From positions 33,078,501 through 33,142,500 of the forward strand of contig NC_134373.1 in NCBI RefSeq assembly GCF_035582795.1: a stretch of 64,000 nucleotides of DNA. The letters run 5' to 3'. The notes under the pieces are model-generated. The model saw nothing but the letters and a program-made list of their open reading frames with translations, was not told the origin of the DNA and did no database searches. The translations under genes were made by a program, and so were the position numbers. This document shows positions 22,801 to 34,956 of the stretch, piece after piece (positions within the stretch are counted from its first letter, which is position 1; each line of letters starts with the position of its first letter). The DNA is from Mycteria americana (lineage: Eukaryota; Chordata; Aves; Ciconiiformes; Ciconiidae).

Positions 22801-25660
22801 TGGTTGTTCCTGTTTATCATGATCATAGTTTGGGAAGCATGAATCATTTGCAATGCAAAAGGCACCAGTTCCGTCATGACATAATGCGCTGAACAGATAT
22901 ACACCTTCACGTACCAGATCTTTTTGCCTCTGCTTGCCCTCCCCTGTCCATTTTGTGACACACCGGTGGTCACAACAGGCTCTCCTCAGAGAGAAGGGGG
23001 GGTGACAGGCTGTACGTGCCCCATTGCTTGCCAATTTGTGGGGGAATTAGTAATAGAGATTTGATGGTTTAGGAGAACAGGCAGAGAGAATTACCAAAAC
23101 AGGAGAACTGATGCCAGTGAAACATCAGGAGCTCGAATGCAATTATTAATGAAGTTATTAAGCACATATTTAGACAACAGGTAGTTGACTGTTAGTCCGA
23201 CAGACTTGCACAGCCACAGCAGTTGTGATGTCCTTTAAGGAATCAGAGAGAAAACTTTCTTTGCAGAAATAACAAAGTAACTTTCCAGAAGCTGTAAAAC
23301 CAAACTGTTGTGCGTCAAAGCTCAGATACGGCAATCAAGAACACTGACAAATTATTATTACGGAATAAAAACTGTGCTATATTTAGTAACAAGCATAGTA
23401 GTTGTTCTCTTGTCTTGATCTTTTTTTATGGCAGGAAAAAGAAGTATCAAAGGTAAAAGGCCTTATTTATCTATTAGAAAGTGCATAGTCCTGCGCAGCG
23501 TCACTATTTAACTGTAAGTTACATGTAATCAAGGGGTAATCATGCTGCCAGAAGACATATGTTAAAGTAGGAGCAAGTGTCTTTTATAGCTTTTTATGTG
23601 CATCAGCTGGATACTTTCTTCCTCTGTATTTTTTCAATCCTGTTCCTTACTAGATCCCTATACATTTTGCTATCTCATGTAAATTTGGTTCATCCACTGT
23701 ATACTACATACACAAGTCGAAATATATGTTGTAATTAGCTAAAAGTTCAAAAAAACCTCCAGAAAGTCTAAATCAAAGTGCTATACATACAGATTCACCC
23801 ACAATCAGGGGAATCAGATGCACTTTGACTTCTTTTTAGGTGGTTCCCAAGATGGTTGAGGGCACACACCATGGATGCATTTGATGGTCTCAGAGGCACT
23901 GGTATGCAAATCTGAAGTGGGCAGGACTGTAAAATCATGTGCTCGTCCATAACTGCAAAGGTCTTTTACCTAGTCTCATAGCAATGTTGTGACTAGTCCT
24001 TTTGCACTGCCAATTTCCTTAGAAGATACCAACGTCACACAGAAAATAGAACAACTTGCAATAGTATTGGTAATAAAACTGAGGCGCTGTAGCAGTCCTC
24101 CTCTTGCAAATGAACAGAACCTCAGGATTTAATCGGTTACTCTCTCCTTTATTTTCCCATCAGAGTCTTACTAGACAAGGAGCAGGCATTTAACACAACT
24201 CTGTACTATATCACCATAGAAAGTAGACTAAAGTTTCAGGATGTAGCAAGGAGTATGTTCTAGATTCACCATTTCTCTGTGAGCAGCAGCCACCTCATCT
24301 AGGACAGCTGTCCAGTGTGGGGTCTTGTGACACCACTGTCAAGGCTGAGGGATATCTTACCAGGGGGTGAGCTACCCTCTGCGGACGTTTATCTCTTTTC
24401 ATGGCTACTGGAGGAGCCAGATGGTGGGTTCAAACTGGCCACCTAACTTTTGGTAGAGCAGATGAATCTCACCTTAGTCCCGTCCGATTGCTATCGCAGT
24501 TGAGTGTTGTACTCCTCTGGAGTGATATAGGAAAAGATTGTCCCAGATGAACATACCTGCCATCACTCCAGATGCTCTTCCACATCACGCCTCTTCCCAG
24601 CAGCCTGGGCTGGACATTGTGTTCATCTGGACTCAAGGTACCCTCCTTCTTCCTCTGAGACACTCAGCTGTATATTCTTCATAGTCCCCGGTGGCACTTA
24701 GGGAGGTAGGACCGATCTCACTGTGGCCAGGTCCAGTCCCTTGCCCTTGCAAACAGCCCTGCTGCACCAACCTCTCCTGAGGTTTTCCTCCCCTCCAACA
24801 TGCACTCACACACACAAACGCACAACTTCACCAATTCTCTTGCATTACTAGCAGGATGAAAAATTAAATTGAGGAAAACTTTAAAATTAAACTTGGAGTT
24901 GCTTAATGCTACTGAAATAAACATCAGAACAGAACTGGTATTTCAGCTGTGCAGAAGTTCGGTTAGCACAACTAACAGAACATACCCATTTCCTCTTTGC
25001 TTTTCATTTTAGTTATTCAACCACCAAGCACCATCAGAAGAACAAAAGAACTACAAAATTTCTTATTTTATAGATTAGATTTCTAATTATTAATAAAACA
25101 ATCTGAAATTGCATAAGCATCTCTCTACAGGAAAAGCTAAAGACAATAAAAAAGCTGAGACATAGTAATATTCATAGTTTTATTGTATCCTTTTATAATA
25201 CTGACTAGAACGCCAGATTTAATAATATTGGATGCAGGTATAAAAATAATCCAATCCTTAAAAATTATATTTTGCTACTACAGTACTGTATAATTAGTGG
25301 AGGCTGAAAATATGATACAACTTTAAATAATACTGGTTTGGAAAATGTCCTCAGAACCCCAGCAGCTTGGAAGCAAACATTCAGAGATACAGGGAAGGAA
25401 ACAGGGCAATGTCAAGAACATAAAGCAGGTTTACATTCAGGTTGATAAAAGAAGCACAAACGAATGCTGAAAATTTACCTTTTTAAATAGAGCTCACAAG
25501 AGGTGAGCTTTACTACTGCAATTTGGAAAGCTGCTCAAATAAACCATTATGATTTTACACACCAAGTTTGACCTTCTGTTAGGAGAAAGTCTTGTAGAAT
25601 TTAACAGGGCTTAAAACAAATGACCGAGTTTAACAGAATTTCCTTTACAAAGGAAACTAT
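19840..25660. other. Intergenic region between HEG1 and the MUC13-like gene
   Basis: No ORF here has plausible splice sites plus recognisable protein features. A GC-rich block at about 21.3-22.3 kb has overlapping open frames on both strands with mixed low-complexity peptides, as expected from composition. The rest is AT-rich single-copy sequence. Regulatory elements of either neighbour may be present but cannot be identified by eye. Confidence 0.6.
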
Positions 25661-25663
25661 TAA

Positions 25664-28600
25664 ATATTTATTCTGTTTGTTTTTTTTTCTTTAACGTAAA
25701 CCCATCCTAGCAGATTTTATTGGAGACCTTTTATGTCAGGAGAATTCTATGGTGTTGTTCAAGAGAAGTGATCAGTTTTTACTGTGTTCCACAGGACTTT
25801 TCCATATAGGATTTTGCAGATCTGGGGGCTGCCTGCTGCAGTCATTAACCCAAGCAAGACTCCCATCCCTTCTAGCATTTTACCAGAATAAAGACCAGGG
25901 AACTTAGCATTTACATACTGCTTTTGAGGAACATCAGGCACCCTCTCTAGGTTTTCCCTCAACAAGGATATTACACTCATGCAACACAAACTAGACACAG
26001 AAGAGGCGTCATCCCACATATGACCTTACAGTACAGAAGCCACACTCACTTTAGATGTTTACTTCTGCAAAACATGTAAGCATATTCCTTTCTTCTTCTT
26101 TTTTTTTTTTTTAAATTTCTTACCCCTTCATGGAGTCCTGTCCACATTTTCAATTTCAGCAGTTCAAGGGAACAAAGAATTAAATACACATTGCAAAGCT
26201 CCCAAAATCTTACAAGCACACAGTGCTACTCCTTTCAAAAGTGGGAGATCTTGTTTCATTTCTGAAGGGACAAGGAAGAGTGAACTGTTGAGTAGTTCCT
26301 ATCTGTGACTGCAGAAAGCACCTCTACGTCCCTGGAAGATCTTACATGATAGGAAACAGGTTGGCTGATCAGTAAAACAACTTCACAAAATTCACATTCA
26401 TTCTCTTCTCAGGAAGGTGTTTCAGATCTTGAACCTGTTTGGTTCAATCTCACATAAAGGTCCTGCTACAGTAATAAGTATACTTTAAAAAAATAAATAC
26501 AACATGGAAAGGCAGCAACAGTATCACAGAAACAGGCAGAACACAGAGCCACAGGAAAGCATGTAGTACACACAGGTGACCCTGGCAGTGGAATAATTGA
26601 GGCCTAAAAAACCCCTTCATTACCGTCCATGGTCACTATAATGGATGCTGGATTAGGTCCTTTGTGTGTAAAGAGGAAAAAACATTAGTCAGCATAGGAA
26701 GAGCATTTAAGTAAAATGCATCCGTTCTTGTTAACTTAAGGAAGAAAACTAAAGATTAAACACCACTATGAGGGAATGAGAAGTCCAGTTGGATTTGGAA
26801 CGGATATGGCCATTGACCAGCATTAGAGACAAGTCCTGGGGAAGCACTTGGCGTGTCTGCAGCTATGTCCAAACCTGCTCTGCTGCTCGCTCAGGTCCCG
26901 GCAAAGAACCTTTACAAGTACTGGCGCAACAATTTCACAATGACAAACACCTCTCCCTAACTGCAATTTATTGCTACTTTTTAAAGCCTTTTACTGCCAC
27001 TCAGTGTGGAGGCAAATACCTTTTAGAAGGCTGGTCACAAGGGGTGACCAGTACCTGACCGTGGCAGTGGGACTCATGGGAAATGCCGCAACAGCAATGA
27101 GATTCATTGCTGCTGTGTTACCTAACACTTTAAATGTGGAAGGCAAAGGGCATCAAAATGCCCCTGTCCTGGCTTTTTTCCTCATATAGCCCAATTCAGT
27201 GCTGTGAGGTTTCAACAGCATGCAAAAGGCCCCTGATTTTTCCCCTGCAGCTGGGAGGGCTGGCCAGGGCGAGCCGCGGCGCACGGCAGGGACAGAGGAC
27301 GGCTGCGCGTACCAGCCTCCCTTTTGAATGATCCCGCAAATCTGCGTTTTGCTGCTCTGTTCACTGGGGCTGCCTCTCCTAGGCTGGCTGCCAGGGGTAT
27401 TTCTGTGGGTGAGGGGCTTTTGTCAGCGCAATTGGCAGAGCACCATAGTAGCAAACATGTGCCTCTCACATCTTTTCCTGTCAAGCAACAGAATTAGCAT
27501 TTTTTCCAAAGTTAATCAAAAGTACACCCACACAACTGCCCGTGGGCCCTTGCTGACTGCTCCCCTAGCTTTCCACAGCAGCCAGGAGCAAGAGCAGATT
27601 TCTGTGCAGTGTTGGTGTAGTTTTTCTTCCTTTCCCCACATCTGGCTGAACCACTTGCATCCTCCTTACAAGAAACATGCCACTTCTATCTCATCCTCCT
27701 GGACAGTAGAGAGCAATTCCCCTTGGCAAAAACATCCAATATGCTCAAAATTTGCAATTGGGGGTAGCTAAAAGTAATCTAAATAGTCTGAGAAATAAGC
27801 TGCATTTATTTAGACATCCTACGGGGAGTTAGGTACTGACCAGAGAGGCATCCGCATTTGAAAGTGGGCTTGAGGGCATGTGAAGACCCCTCTCACATCT
27901 GACAGGAGCAACAAACCCCACTCCACTGCCAGAGGGTGCTTAGTTTATGGCAGAGATGGAAGCAGACAGAGAGGATCCCGGTGGCAGCTTTAACAGAGGC
28001 AAGCTGCACAGAAACAGGTCACACCCCAGCGCGGCCAGGCAAGCCCATTGCTGCAGGGACGTGGTAGTAAATAATTGCGGTAAAATAATTGTCATAAGTT
28101 GTGGCAAAACACACCGCGCCGCACTCGCCCCTTCTGCCCTAGTGGAGCTGGAAGCCGGCGGGGCTTGGGTGAAGACGGAGGCATTGCGGCACAGGGAGTG
28201 GCTGGGCTGGTGGAGAGCCGGAGGCTGAATCACCTCAGGCTGCACCCGCCAGCTCCGCAAAGACTTCCCGGATCACCGCGCAGAAAAGCACCTGCAGTCA
28301 CCCCGCTGCTGACACCTGCCTAAATCCTCTCCTGCCTGCTGAGCGGGGCCTCCCAGGTCACCCAGAGAAGGTGCTGCAGCCCAGGAGAGACCCTTTTCCT
28401 CCTCCTGTGGGCTATGCATTGGCTCCGTGACTCCTTTCTTACCAAAGCTAAAAGGTCAGGCTGCAAGGGATACATTCTCATAAGAAATTTCCCTATGTTC
28501 ACCTGCTCTGGCAGAGAGAAAATTTCAGTGCAATAAAGCTCTCTCTTTTGGAAAAGGCCAAGTTTTACAGTCCTCACTCAGAAAATCCTGCTGGGTTTAC

Positions 28601-30676
28601 TGAGACCCTTTCACTCCAGATACAGCATTAAGAAGAATTTGAAGATCATTAAGAAATGAAAATTAATTACTTGCAAACTTTTGTGTGATCTCAGTTAGGA
28701 ACAGTCATATCTCATTTCCACTCAAATCCCTTGCAATTTGCAATTTGCTGTGAGATACAGACCAGGAGTTTTGTTCATATAGTCCATGTTACTCTTTATA
28801 TAGAAGGATTGACCTGCAATTGTGAGTTGATATTTCCTACTTTGTCCTTTGTACTTGGCACACTCGGGAACATTTCCAGTCTTTGAACTAACCAAGCAAT
28901 TAAACATATTTGCCTATAAGTATGTGCCTAAACACTTCCCTTTGCCAACAAAATGCTGGCACCTGGTTAAATCCTACCATCATTGCTGGGACACTCTGCC
29001 TTTTTGCTGCTTCCCTAAGCTGCTCTAGTAAATAGGGGCACAGCCCAGTGCCTGTCTATATGCTTTGGATTTAGATTTAGCATGAATCCCAGCTTCCCCC
29101 TTTCTTTTGTAACACAGACAAACCCCTCCTCCATACCATGGGAAAGGCAGTCCTTTCTGTCCTAGGCACGCTCAGAAAAAGAGGCAACTCACCCACACAG
29201 AAATGACCCTGCCAATGTCCTCTCTGAAGGATCTGTATCTGGACCCTGTATCTGGATAGGGTTTGGATGACTCAGGTTAACACTGCAGTAAAGGTAAGCA
29301 GTAAATATACTTCATTAATAAGATCTCTTTCAACACCCAGCTCAGGTCACAATACAGTGTGCGAGCTTTCAATCTATCTTTGGTAAGGAATGTAATAACT
29401 TACATTCTTCAGCTTTTGCTGAGGTAATTAATATGAATTAACACACCTAGGTGAAGAAACCTGCCTGGTCTGAATCACTCAAAACGAGGATGGAAGAAAC
29501 CAAAACACTTCAAAATAAGTGATCTTTGTTCCGCCAGGATTGAAAGCATCATGTTTTTCTCTCCCTTAAATGCAACTGACTGCAGAGAGCCTTATTTTCC
29601 AATGTACTGAAAGCCTCCACAGCTCCTACTGAAGTCAAGGTGGGCTGTGGAGGCTTGAAAACTATGTCCCACTTGCAGTGCCCAGAATTCATGTTCCACC
29701 TGCCCACCCAGGGCTATAGCATTATTGCTCCTTCCCAGATTCCTTGTAAGGAGCATGCTGAATTCCCATCTCATGTTTTTCTTCCCTGTGAGCAATTATT
29801 TAACATTATATTGCTGTTTCTACAGGGATTTAAATCCCTGCAGGGAAACAGAGTCCCATAAGATCCTATACGGAAGCACGATGATGACATGTAGTGGCAT
29901 CACTTCTGAACAACACTGGCTGACAAAACAACAACATACTCGGACTCTTCCCTACATACAGGAAATTTTCAAAGTGGCACATAGGATCAACTGTGTCTTT
30001 TTTCAGTTAGAATTGCAGTGGTATGACTAACTTTCCCGTACTCCTTGGAGACAATCAACCCACGAATTCAGCCAACATTGCAGGCATCAGGCTTCAGCAA
30101 GGACCCAGCCATCTGGAGAACTTCTACCAGTAAGAAGGTGAAGGCCAGAGAACCAGGCAGCTTCCCTGCTGTGTACGAAGCAGAAAGCAATGCAGCAATG
30201 GAAAAGGGAGTGGACAAATTTGCCCTGTGAAAAGGAGTTGCACAGCTAATCTTTGCATGAAGGATGGCTAAGAAGACAAGCACAGTCAACAGTGAACAGG
30301 ATCTGTAAACAAAACACTCCCTAGTGATACTCAATGCAGAGTGCTGGGCACAGTTCATCTGCCTGTACTGATCCATGCTTGCCATGTAGCGTAAAGAGTG
30401 AAGAAGCAGCACAGAACAAATCCGGAGTACATGTGTTAACTTCCATCTGGGTCTTTTAGTGATGTGCACCTTGAGCCATTCCCTCCTCCTCCTCTCTGCT
30501 GCTCAGCGAGTGTAACCACTCCTCAGGGCAGCAACGCTCGGCATGAAGTTCAAAGTCCTTCCGGTTAAAAGGGAAGAGTAAGATTGATGTGGGCTGAACT
30601 GCCCAGGAGACAGATTGTACCTGGGGATCAAGGGCCACAAAACTGTGTCAATCTTCCACTCCCTCTCCACTCCCCG
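25664..30676 (-). other. HEG1: HEG1 3' untranslated region (downstream limit uncertain)
   Basis: The region follows the HEG1 stop codon. AATAAA signals on the minus strand occur at about 27807, 26965 and 25667. HEG1 transcripts in other vertebrates have a multi-kilobase 3'UTR, so any of these could end the message. Open frames here are short and unrelated to known domains. The true polyadenylation site cannot be chosen from sequence alone. Confidence 0.4.
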
Positions 30677-30826
30677 CTAAAAATAGTCTCTTCTTCTGGT
30701 TTCGTCACTAATGAAGGATGGATTGTATTGTCCAGGGTAGATGCATGAATGTCGAGATCCAGGCAAACCAGTGTAGGGAGGATAAAGTCCGTTTCTTTCC
30801 AGTTCAGGATTTCTTAGTCCAGTTGG
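30677..30826 (-). CDS. HEG1: HEG1 last coding exon (KRIT1-binding C-terminus)
   Basis: The exon begins in phase 0 after TAATACAG and encodes 49 residues, then TAG. The peptide starts PTGLRNPELERNG and ends NPSFISDETRRRDYF. This end is the conserved HEG1 signature: the terminal Tyr-Phe is the part known to dock on the KRIT1 FERM domain, linking HEG1 to the CCM complex at endothelial junctions. It is the strongest evidence for the gene's identity. Confidence 0.95.
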   Translation of the reverse strand, partial: PTGLRNPELERNGLYPPYTGLPGSRHSCIYPGQYNPSFISDETRRRDYF

Positions 30827-32464
30827 CTGTATTAGCAAAAAAATGAAATAAAAAGGGTCTTATTCTCACACTCAAATCTTCCTTCAGGAACAGCCTTAGC
30901 ACCCTTCCCAGAAGTTATTTCAGTACCTAGAAGGAACAACGTGATTGCTAATGATCTCTATAACCTAGAATGATTTTTACTGTGGGAGTTATACATTGCC
31001 TGAAGGGATTATTCTGATGCAATCTACTTTCGACACCTTGCCAGTTAGAAGACTTTACCTGACTCCACCAACAACAGTCTAAGTGCACAGTTAATTTTTA
31101 ATCCAAGAGAATTGTGCTGATGAGCTCAGGCATTGAAACAACTCTCACGAAAAGGATATTGTCCCAAAGCCATCCTTAAAGGAAACGCTTCTAGAAAATC
31201 AAAGTTAGTCTCTTGCTTTGAGCATTACCTGGGAGCCCCTCTCTCCCTGTTAACCATAGGTACCTACTCTCCCAACACAGGGACTTGAATTATATGTCAA
31301 ATACAAAGTGATCTGACCTTCCTTTCTCTTCCCTTCTCTTACTTAAGTAAATCTCCTAGGGACACTTGGTTGAGGAAATTTGATGTCTAAGACCAAGACT
31401 GTACAATCCTTTCACCCAGTAAATAACACCAAGCCACCTGGTTTGATCTGTTACAGAGCAGATCCATGCAAAGCCCTCATCACCTACTCCTTGCTAAAAA
31501 GCTCCCCTTTCTAGTCGCCAGCATAATAAAAGTCTTAAAAAATGTTTAGGAAATGCATTTTCATTTCCAAATCTCTCATTCTTACTGGAAGCAGGAAGGA
31601 GGATTATTTCCCTTCATGCTGTGCAACCCAGTAAACTTGCTTACTGGAAAACTTAAAATACAAGTCAGAAAAAAACGTATTGCTCGCTGCTCTCTGCTCT
31701 GGAAAGTAGGAGTCCAGAATGTGTGATTTGGGTGAAATCCTGCAACCTTCACTCACATGAGTAACCCCCACACACCTTAAGTACATCCAGTATGTTGCTG
31801 TAGATTAGTGACAGACAATACACCAGCATCACAGCTCTGAATACAGACATTAGCAGATGGTGCCAACCATGACAGCAGGTCTTGTGCTTGTGTCTTTCTC
31901 TGCCCGACACAGCCCATTACTCCTCCACCGCTTCCTCCCTACCACTTGTTCCCCCAGAGCTGGAGGGATGCTCCTTATGCACCCTTCCTGCTGCAGGAAG
32001 GGGCCTGTACCCTGGAGAGCGGGAGGAGTGGAAGAAAAGAGGGGTCCTCCGTGACCAGCATCTTCCCATCTTGGGGTGAAGTTCCCCAGGCAGAGGTCTC
32101 AGCCTTCCAGCATCATCAGTGAGGGTGGAAGGGAGAAAACTACCCACAGGGATTCCTAGAAGCCTGTCCAAAACCTTTAAGTCTCCCTGTCTACTCTAGG
32201 ATTGGGCTTTTTAGGCATCTACCAAAACGTGCCTAGACATTTCCCTAGCAGACATTTCCCTTCCTCTTCCTAATGACATCTCTGTGATATTCACCACATG
32301 TGTAATAGCTGGAGTCCATATGACTACCAATGCCTTGCTGTCTATGGAAGCCATTTATTTGCTCTTTTATTTTGCAGGAAAGGGATCTGTCCTTCCAAAA
32401 ATAAAGGAAGGTGTCTTTGCTGTATCAGGCACAAAGGGTTAATAGCTAAGCTATGGATAGATAC
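30827..32464 (-). other. HEG1: HEG1 intron between the two cytoplasmic-tail exons
   Basis: Phase 0 intron with donor TTCG|GTATCT and acceptor CTAATACAG. No other coding feature was seen in it. Confidence 0.8.
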
Positions 32465-32639
32465 CGAATAATACACATCTGTCATCTGCAACAGATTCTT
32501 GGTGCTTCCGTTCTCTTGCATCTCGATGGTCTCTCTGCCCCATTCCTGTGCCCGGGGGTTCTTCGGATATTCAGCATACGGTGACATCTGGAAATCTCCA
32601 CTCTTGAAAATGAGTTTACTTATGTCATTTTTATTCTTC
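32465..32639 (-). CDS. HEG1: HEG1 cytoplasmic-tail exon
   Basis: A 175-bp exon that starts in phase 2, completing the Arg of CCR, and ends in phase 0. It encodes the juxtamembrane tail KNKNDISKLIFKSGDFQMSP, then a segment with YAEYPKNPRAQEWGRE, and ends MTDVYYS. This intracellular sequence is strongly conserved in HEG1 across vertebrates and contains several tyrosines. It joins directly to the KRIT1-binding exon. Confidence 0.95.
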
Positions 32640-32737
32640 CTGTTTATAAAAGAATGAAGGAAAGTGAAAACATACAACTTACCTTGCTATCTTTTATGCA
32701 TTTCTGATGTGATCTCAGGAGATTTATGTCATGTTAT

Positions 32738-32995
32738 GAACCTTGACTAGGAACAAAGATCACCTCAGAAGGGCTATAGTCCAATCTTCTGCTCCAAGGC
32801 AAAATCAGATATGAGGTCAGATCATGCTATTCAGGGAGTTATCTGGTGGGACTTGAAACCTCCAAGGATGGAGATGGCATAACCTCTCTGAGGCCTGTTC
32901 CACTGCCTTACTGTCCTCTCGGTGAAAGAGTTTTTCCCCACATTCAGTTTGAACCTCTCCTGTTGCAACTTATGCCCATTGTCTCTTAAAAATGT
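32738..32995 (-). mobile_element. CR1-type LINE 3' fragment
   Basis: Read on the minus strand, this segment matches the familiar 3' region of CR1. It contains a motif like GTGGAACAGGCCTCAGAGAGG, an AAACTGAATGTGGGGAAAAACTC-like stretch and a TTGGAGGTTTCAAG-like stretch. It is a truncated, old copy in a HEG1 intron. CR1 is the dominant retroposon of birds and other sauropsids, which supports the taxonomic call. Confidence 0.8.
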
Positions 32996-34133
32996 GTGTG
33001 TTCACCTGAGTCAATGAAAAAGTCACAGAAATACAGGAAGAAAGAAAAATGTATGGGAGCCCCCATGCTATTCAAGTCTCCAAGTGCTTAACTATAGCAC
33101 TTCTGGGTACTATGGTAATTCCTAAGAAGACAGGCCTGCAAGCTGCCAGTCTGAATGGCACCATATGCCCCTACATGAGTACCATGTTGTATGAGTGGAC
33201 TTTGGTGACACTTCCAGTTCAAAGTAGAGTACCCTCCAGGAAGTCACATAAGCTGCCAAAGGCCAGGATTCATGAGAAGATCAGTCCATCCCTGCAGAGA
33301 TCTGCACTCTGGTGCCTGGAGGTGTACTGGCCATCACACCTCCTGGCTGGGGCTTGCTCGCGTCTCTCTGGCTGAAAACACGTGTGAACAAGTGCACACC
33401 ACTGTGCCACCCAAACCACTGCCACGTCTATGTTACTGATAAATCCAGCTGCTGACTTTAATCAGAGAGCTTCGAAATCCTAGATTTGGGGGCTGGAATG
33501 GGGGGGAGAGGGTGTTAGTGCAAGGCAGCCCATTTCATTTCAATCATTTGCATGATTGGCAGCCCAATCATGAAGCAGAGCTTCCTCGGCAAGCACATCT
33601 TGCCTCCAGTCTGAAGCTACCTGCTGGTACGGGAACCACATGTGTACATGCGTGTGTGCATCTCAGAGGGAAAGACACACAGAGTGAGAGCACATGCAGG
33701 ACTTGTCCATAAAGGAAAATGAAAATAGCCTTAAATACTCTCAAACACCACTTAGCAATGGCCAGTAACCCCTCCTGTTGCCTAAGCTTCTCCTTTCTAC
33801 TTAGCTTGCATTTTTGGAGACTGCTCCCTGGCTGCCTTACAGCTCTGAGTGGGAAAGACTCCTTTGCCTCTCCATCCTTAGAGGACATGATTGCCAGGTG
33901 CATCTTTAAGAGACACCGAGTTGAATTTTTTAGCCTGGTTGCTGGAAAAACAAAAGATATGCCCCAAAAGAAAGCACAATGTAATAGTTCAGTATCTCTG
34001 ATTACCCCACTTGCTTAGCTATCCTACGTGTTCACCTATGTTTTGGTCCTTTGGTCCTTTGGGTTCACCTGTGGAGCACTAAGTGCTCCACCAAGAGGAT
34101 GCCATGCGAGCCGGGGCCGGCAGCGGTACCTAC

Positions 34134-34221
34134 CGGCAGCAGGTGACAATCAGTGCTATGCCCATGATAAGCAGAAGTCCCCCTCCTGCAGCCGCGATCA
34201 CCACAGTGATGAGCTGATATG
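34134..34221 (-). CDS. HEG1: HEG1 transmembrane exon
   Basis: An 88-bp exon, starting phase 1 and ending phase 2. It encodes YQLITVVIAAAGGGLLLIMG followed by IALIVTCC, one hydrophobic helix of about 23 residues followed by Cys-Cys-Arg. This is the single membrane span of HEG1, with the stop-transfer basic residues (RKNK) provided by the next exon. Confidence 0.95.
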
Positions 34222-34764
34222 CTAGAGATGGGAAAGACAGAGACCCACTTAGGAACATCGATGTGGTTGTAACTACTAATGTAAACATATCCACAGTCCT
34301 CATGCAAAGGGATTAACTGTTTATTTCCCACTTTCCCTCCCTCTGTAAGCAACATGGCCTTAAATTTTCAAGTGAGATGGATGGAGTTGGGGATCTCCTG
34401 CTGAAGGAAGAACAAGCTCTTGTTTCCCTAGGGGACAGATTCCCTTCACTGATAGGCGGAATAATTCAAATGATATTTCACGGATTCACCTCCGAATATC
34501 TTGCTTCAAGAGTGCCCACTATATGTGTTATCATGACAGAGTATCCAGAGAAAGGAGATCTCCTTTCCTTAGGAGATAACATTAAGTCAATTTTGTCAAA
34601 GAAGGTCAACAAAACACTTTTCAACAGAAAATGAAGAAACAAAAAACACTGGCAAGAGTAGCGTGTACCTACTGCATTTTAGACATAGTCATTTGCAATT
34701 ACTTGTTTCAAATTTCCCATTTCTGATGCTGTGGAAATTAAAGGAAACAAAACTCAGTACTTAC

Positions 34765-34802
34765 GGTTTCCACAGTTGAATCCACCTAAGCCAAACGGGC
34801 AG
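34765..34802 (-). CDS. HEG1: HEG1 mini-exon closing the Cys-rich EGF module
   Basis: A 38-bp exon encoding CPFGLGGFNCGN between a split Ser codon and a split Pro codon. The CPFGxGGxNCG motif immediately before the membrane span is characteristic of HEG1. The acceptor is TTACCAG and the donor GTAAGT. Confidence 0.92.
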
Positions 34803-34913
34803 CTGGTAACAGAAAACAACAGGGAGTTTCAGCGGCTTAGTTGTGCCGACAGGTCGCCAAAGCAATATTAAGAAGGATGGCGAGGTAGGAGGAGGGCAGA
34901 ACAGTCACCATAC

Positions 34914-34956
34914 CTCACACAGGTCTCATTTTCCAGCTTATATCCGTCTTCACAGG
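34914..34956 (-). CDS. HEG1: HEG1 mini-exon, central part of the last EGF
   Basis: A 43-bp exon encoding CEDGYKLENETCV, starting phase 1 and ending phase 2. Its Cys residues pair with those of the flanking exons in the juxtamembrane EGF. NET is a potential N-glycosylation site. Confidence 0.92.

Noticed and set aside
26604-26647. Possible short terminal exon (minus) after AATCCAG with a stop after 14 codons
   Set aside because: Too short, no partner exon with matching phase, and it lies where the HEG1 3'UTR is expected.
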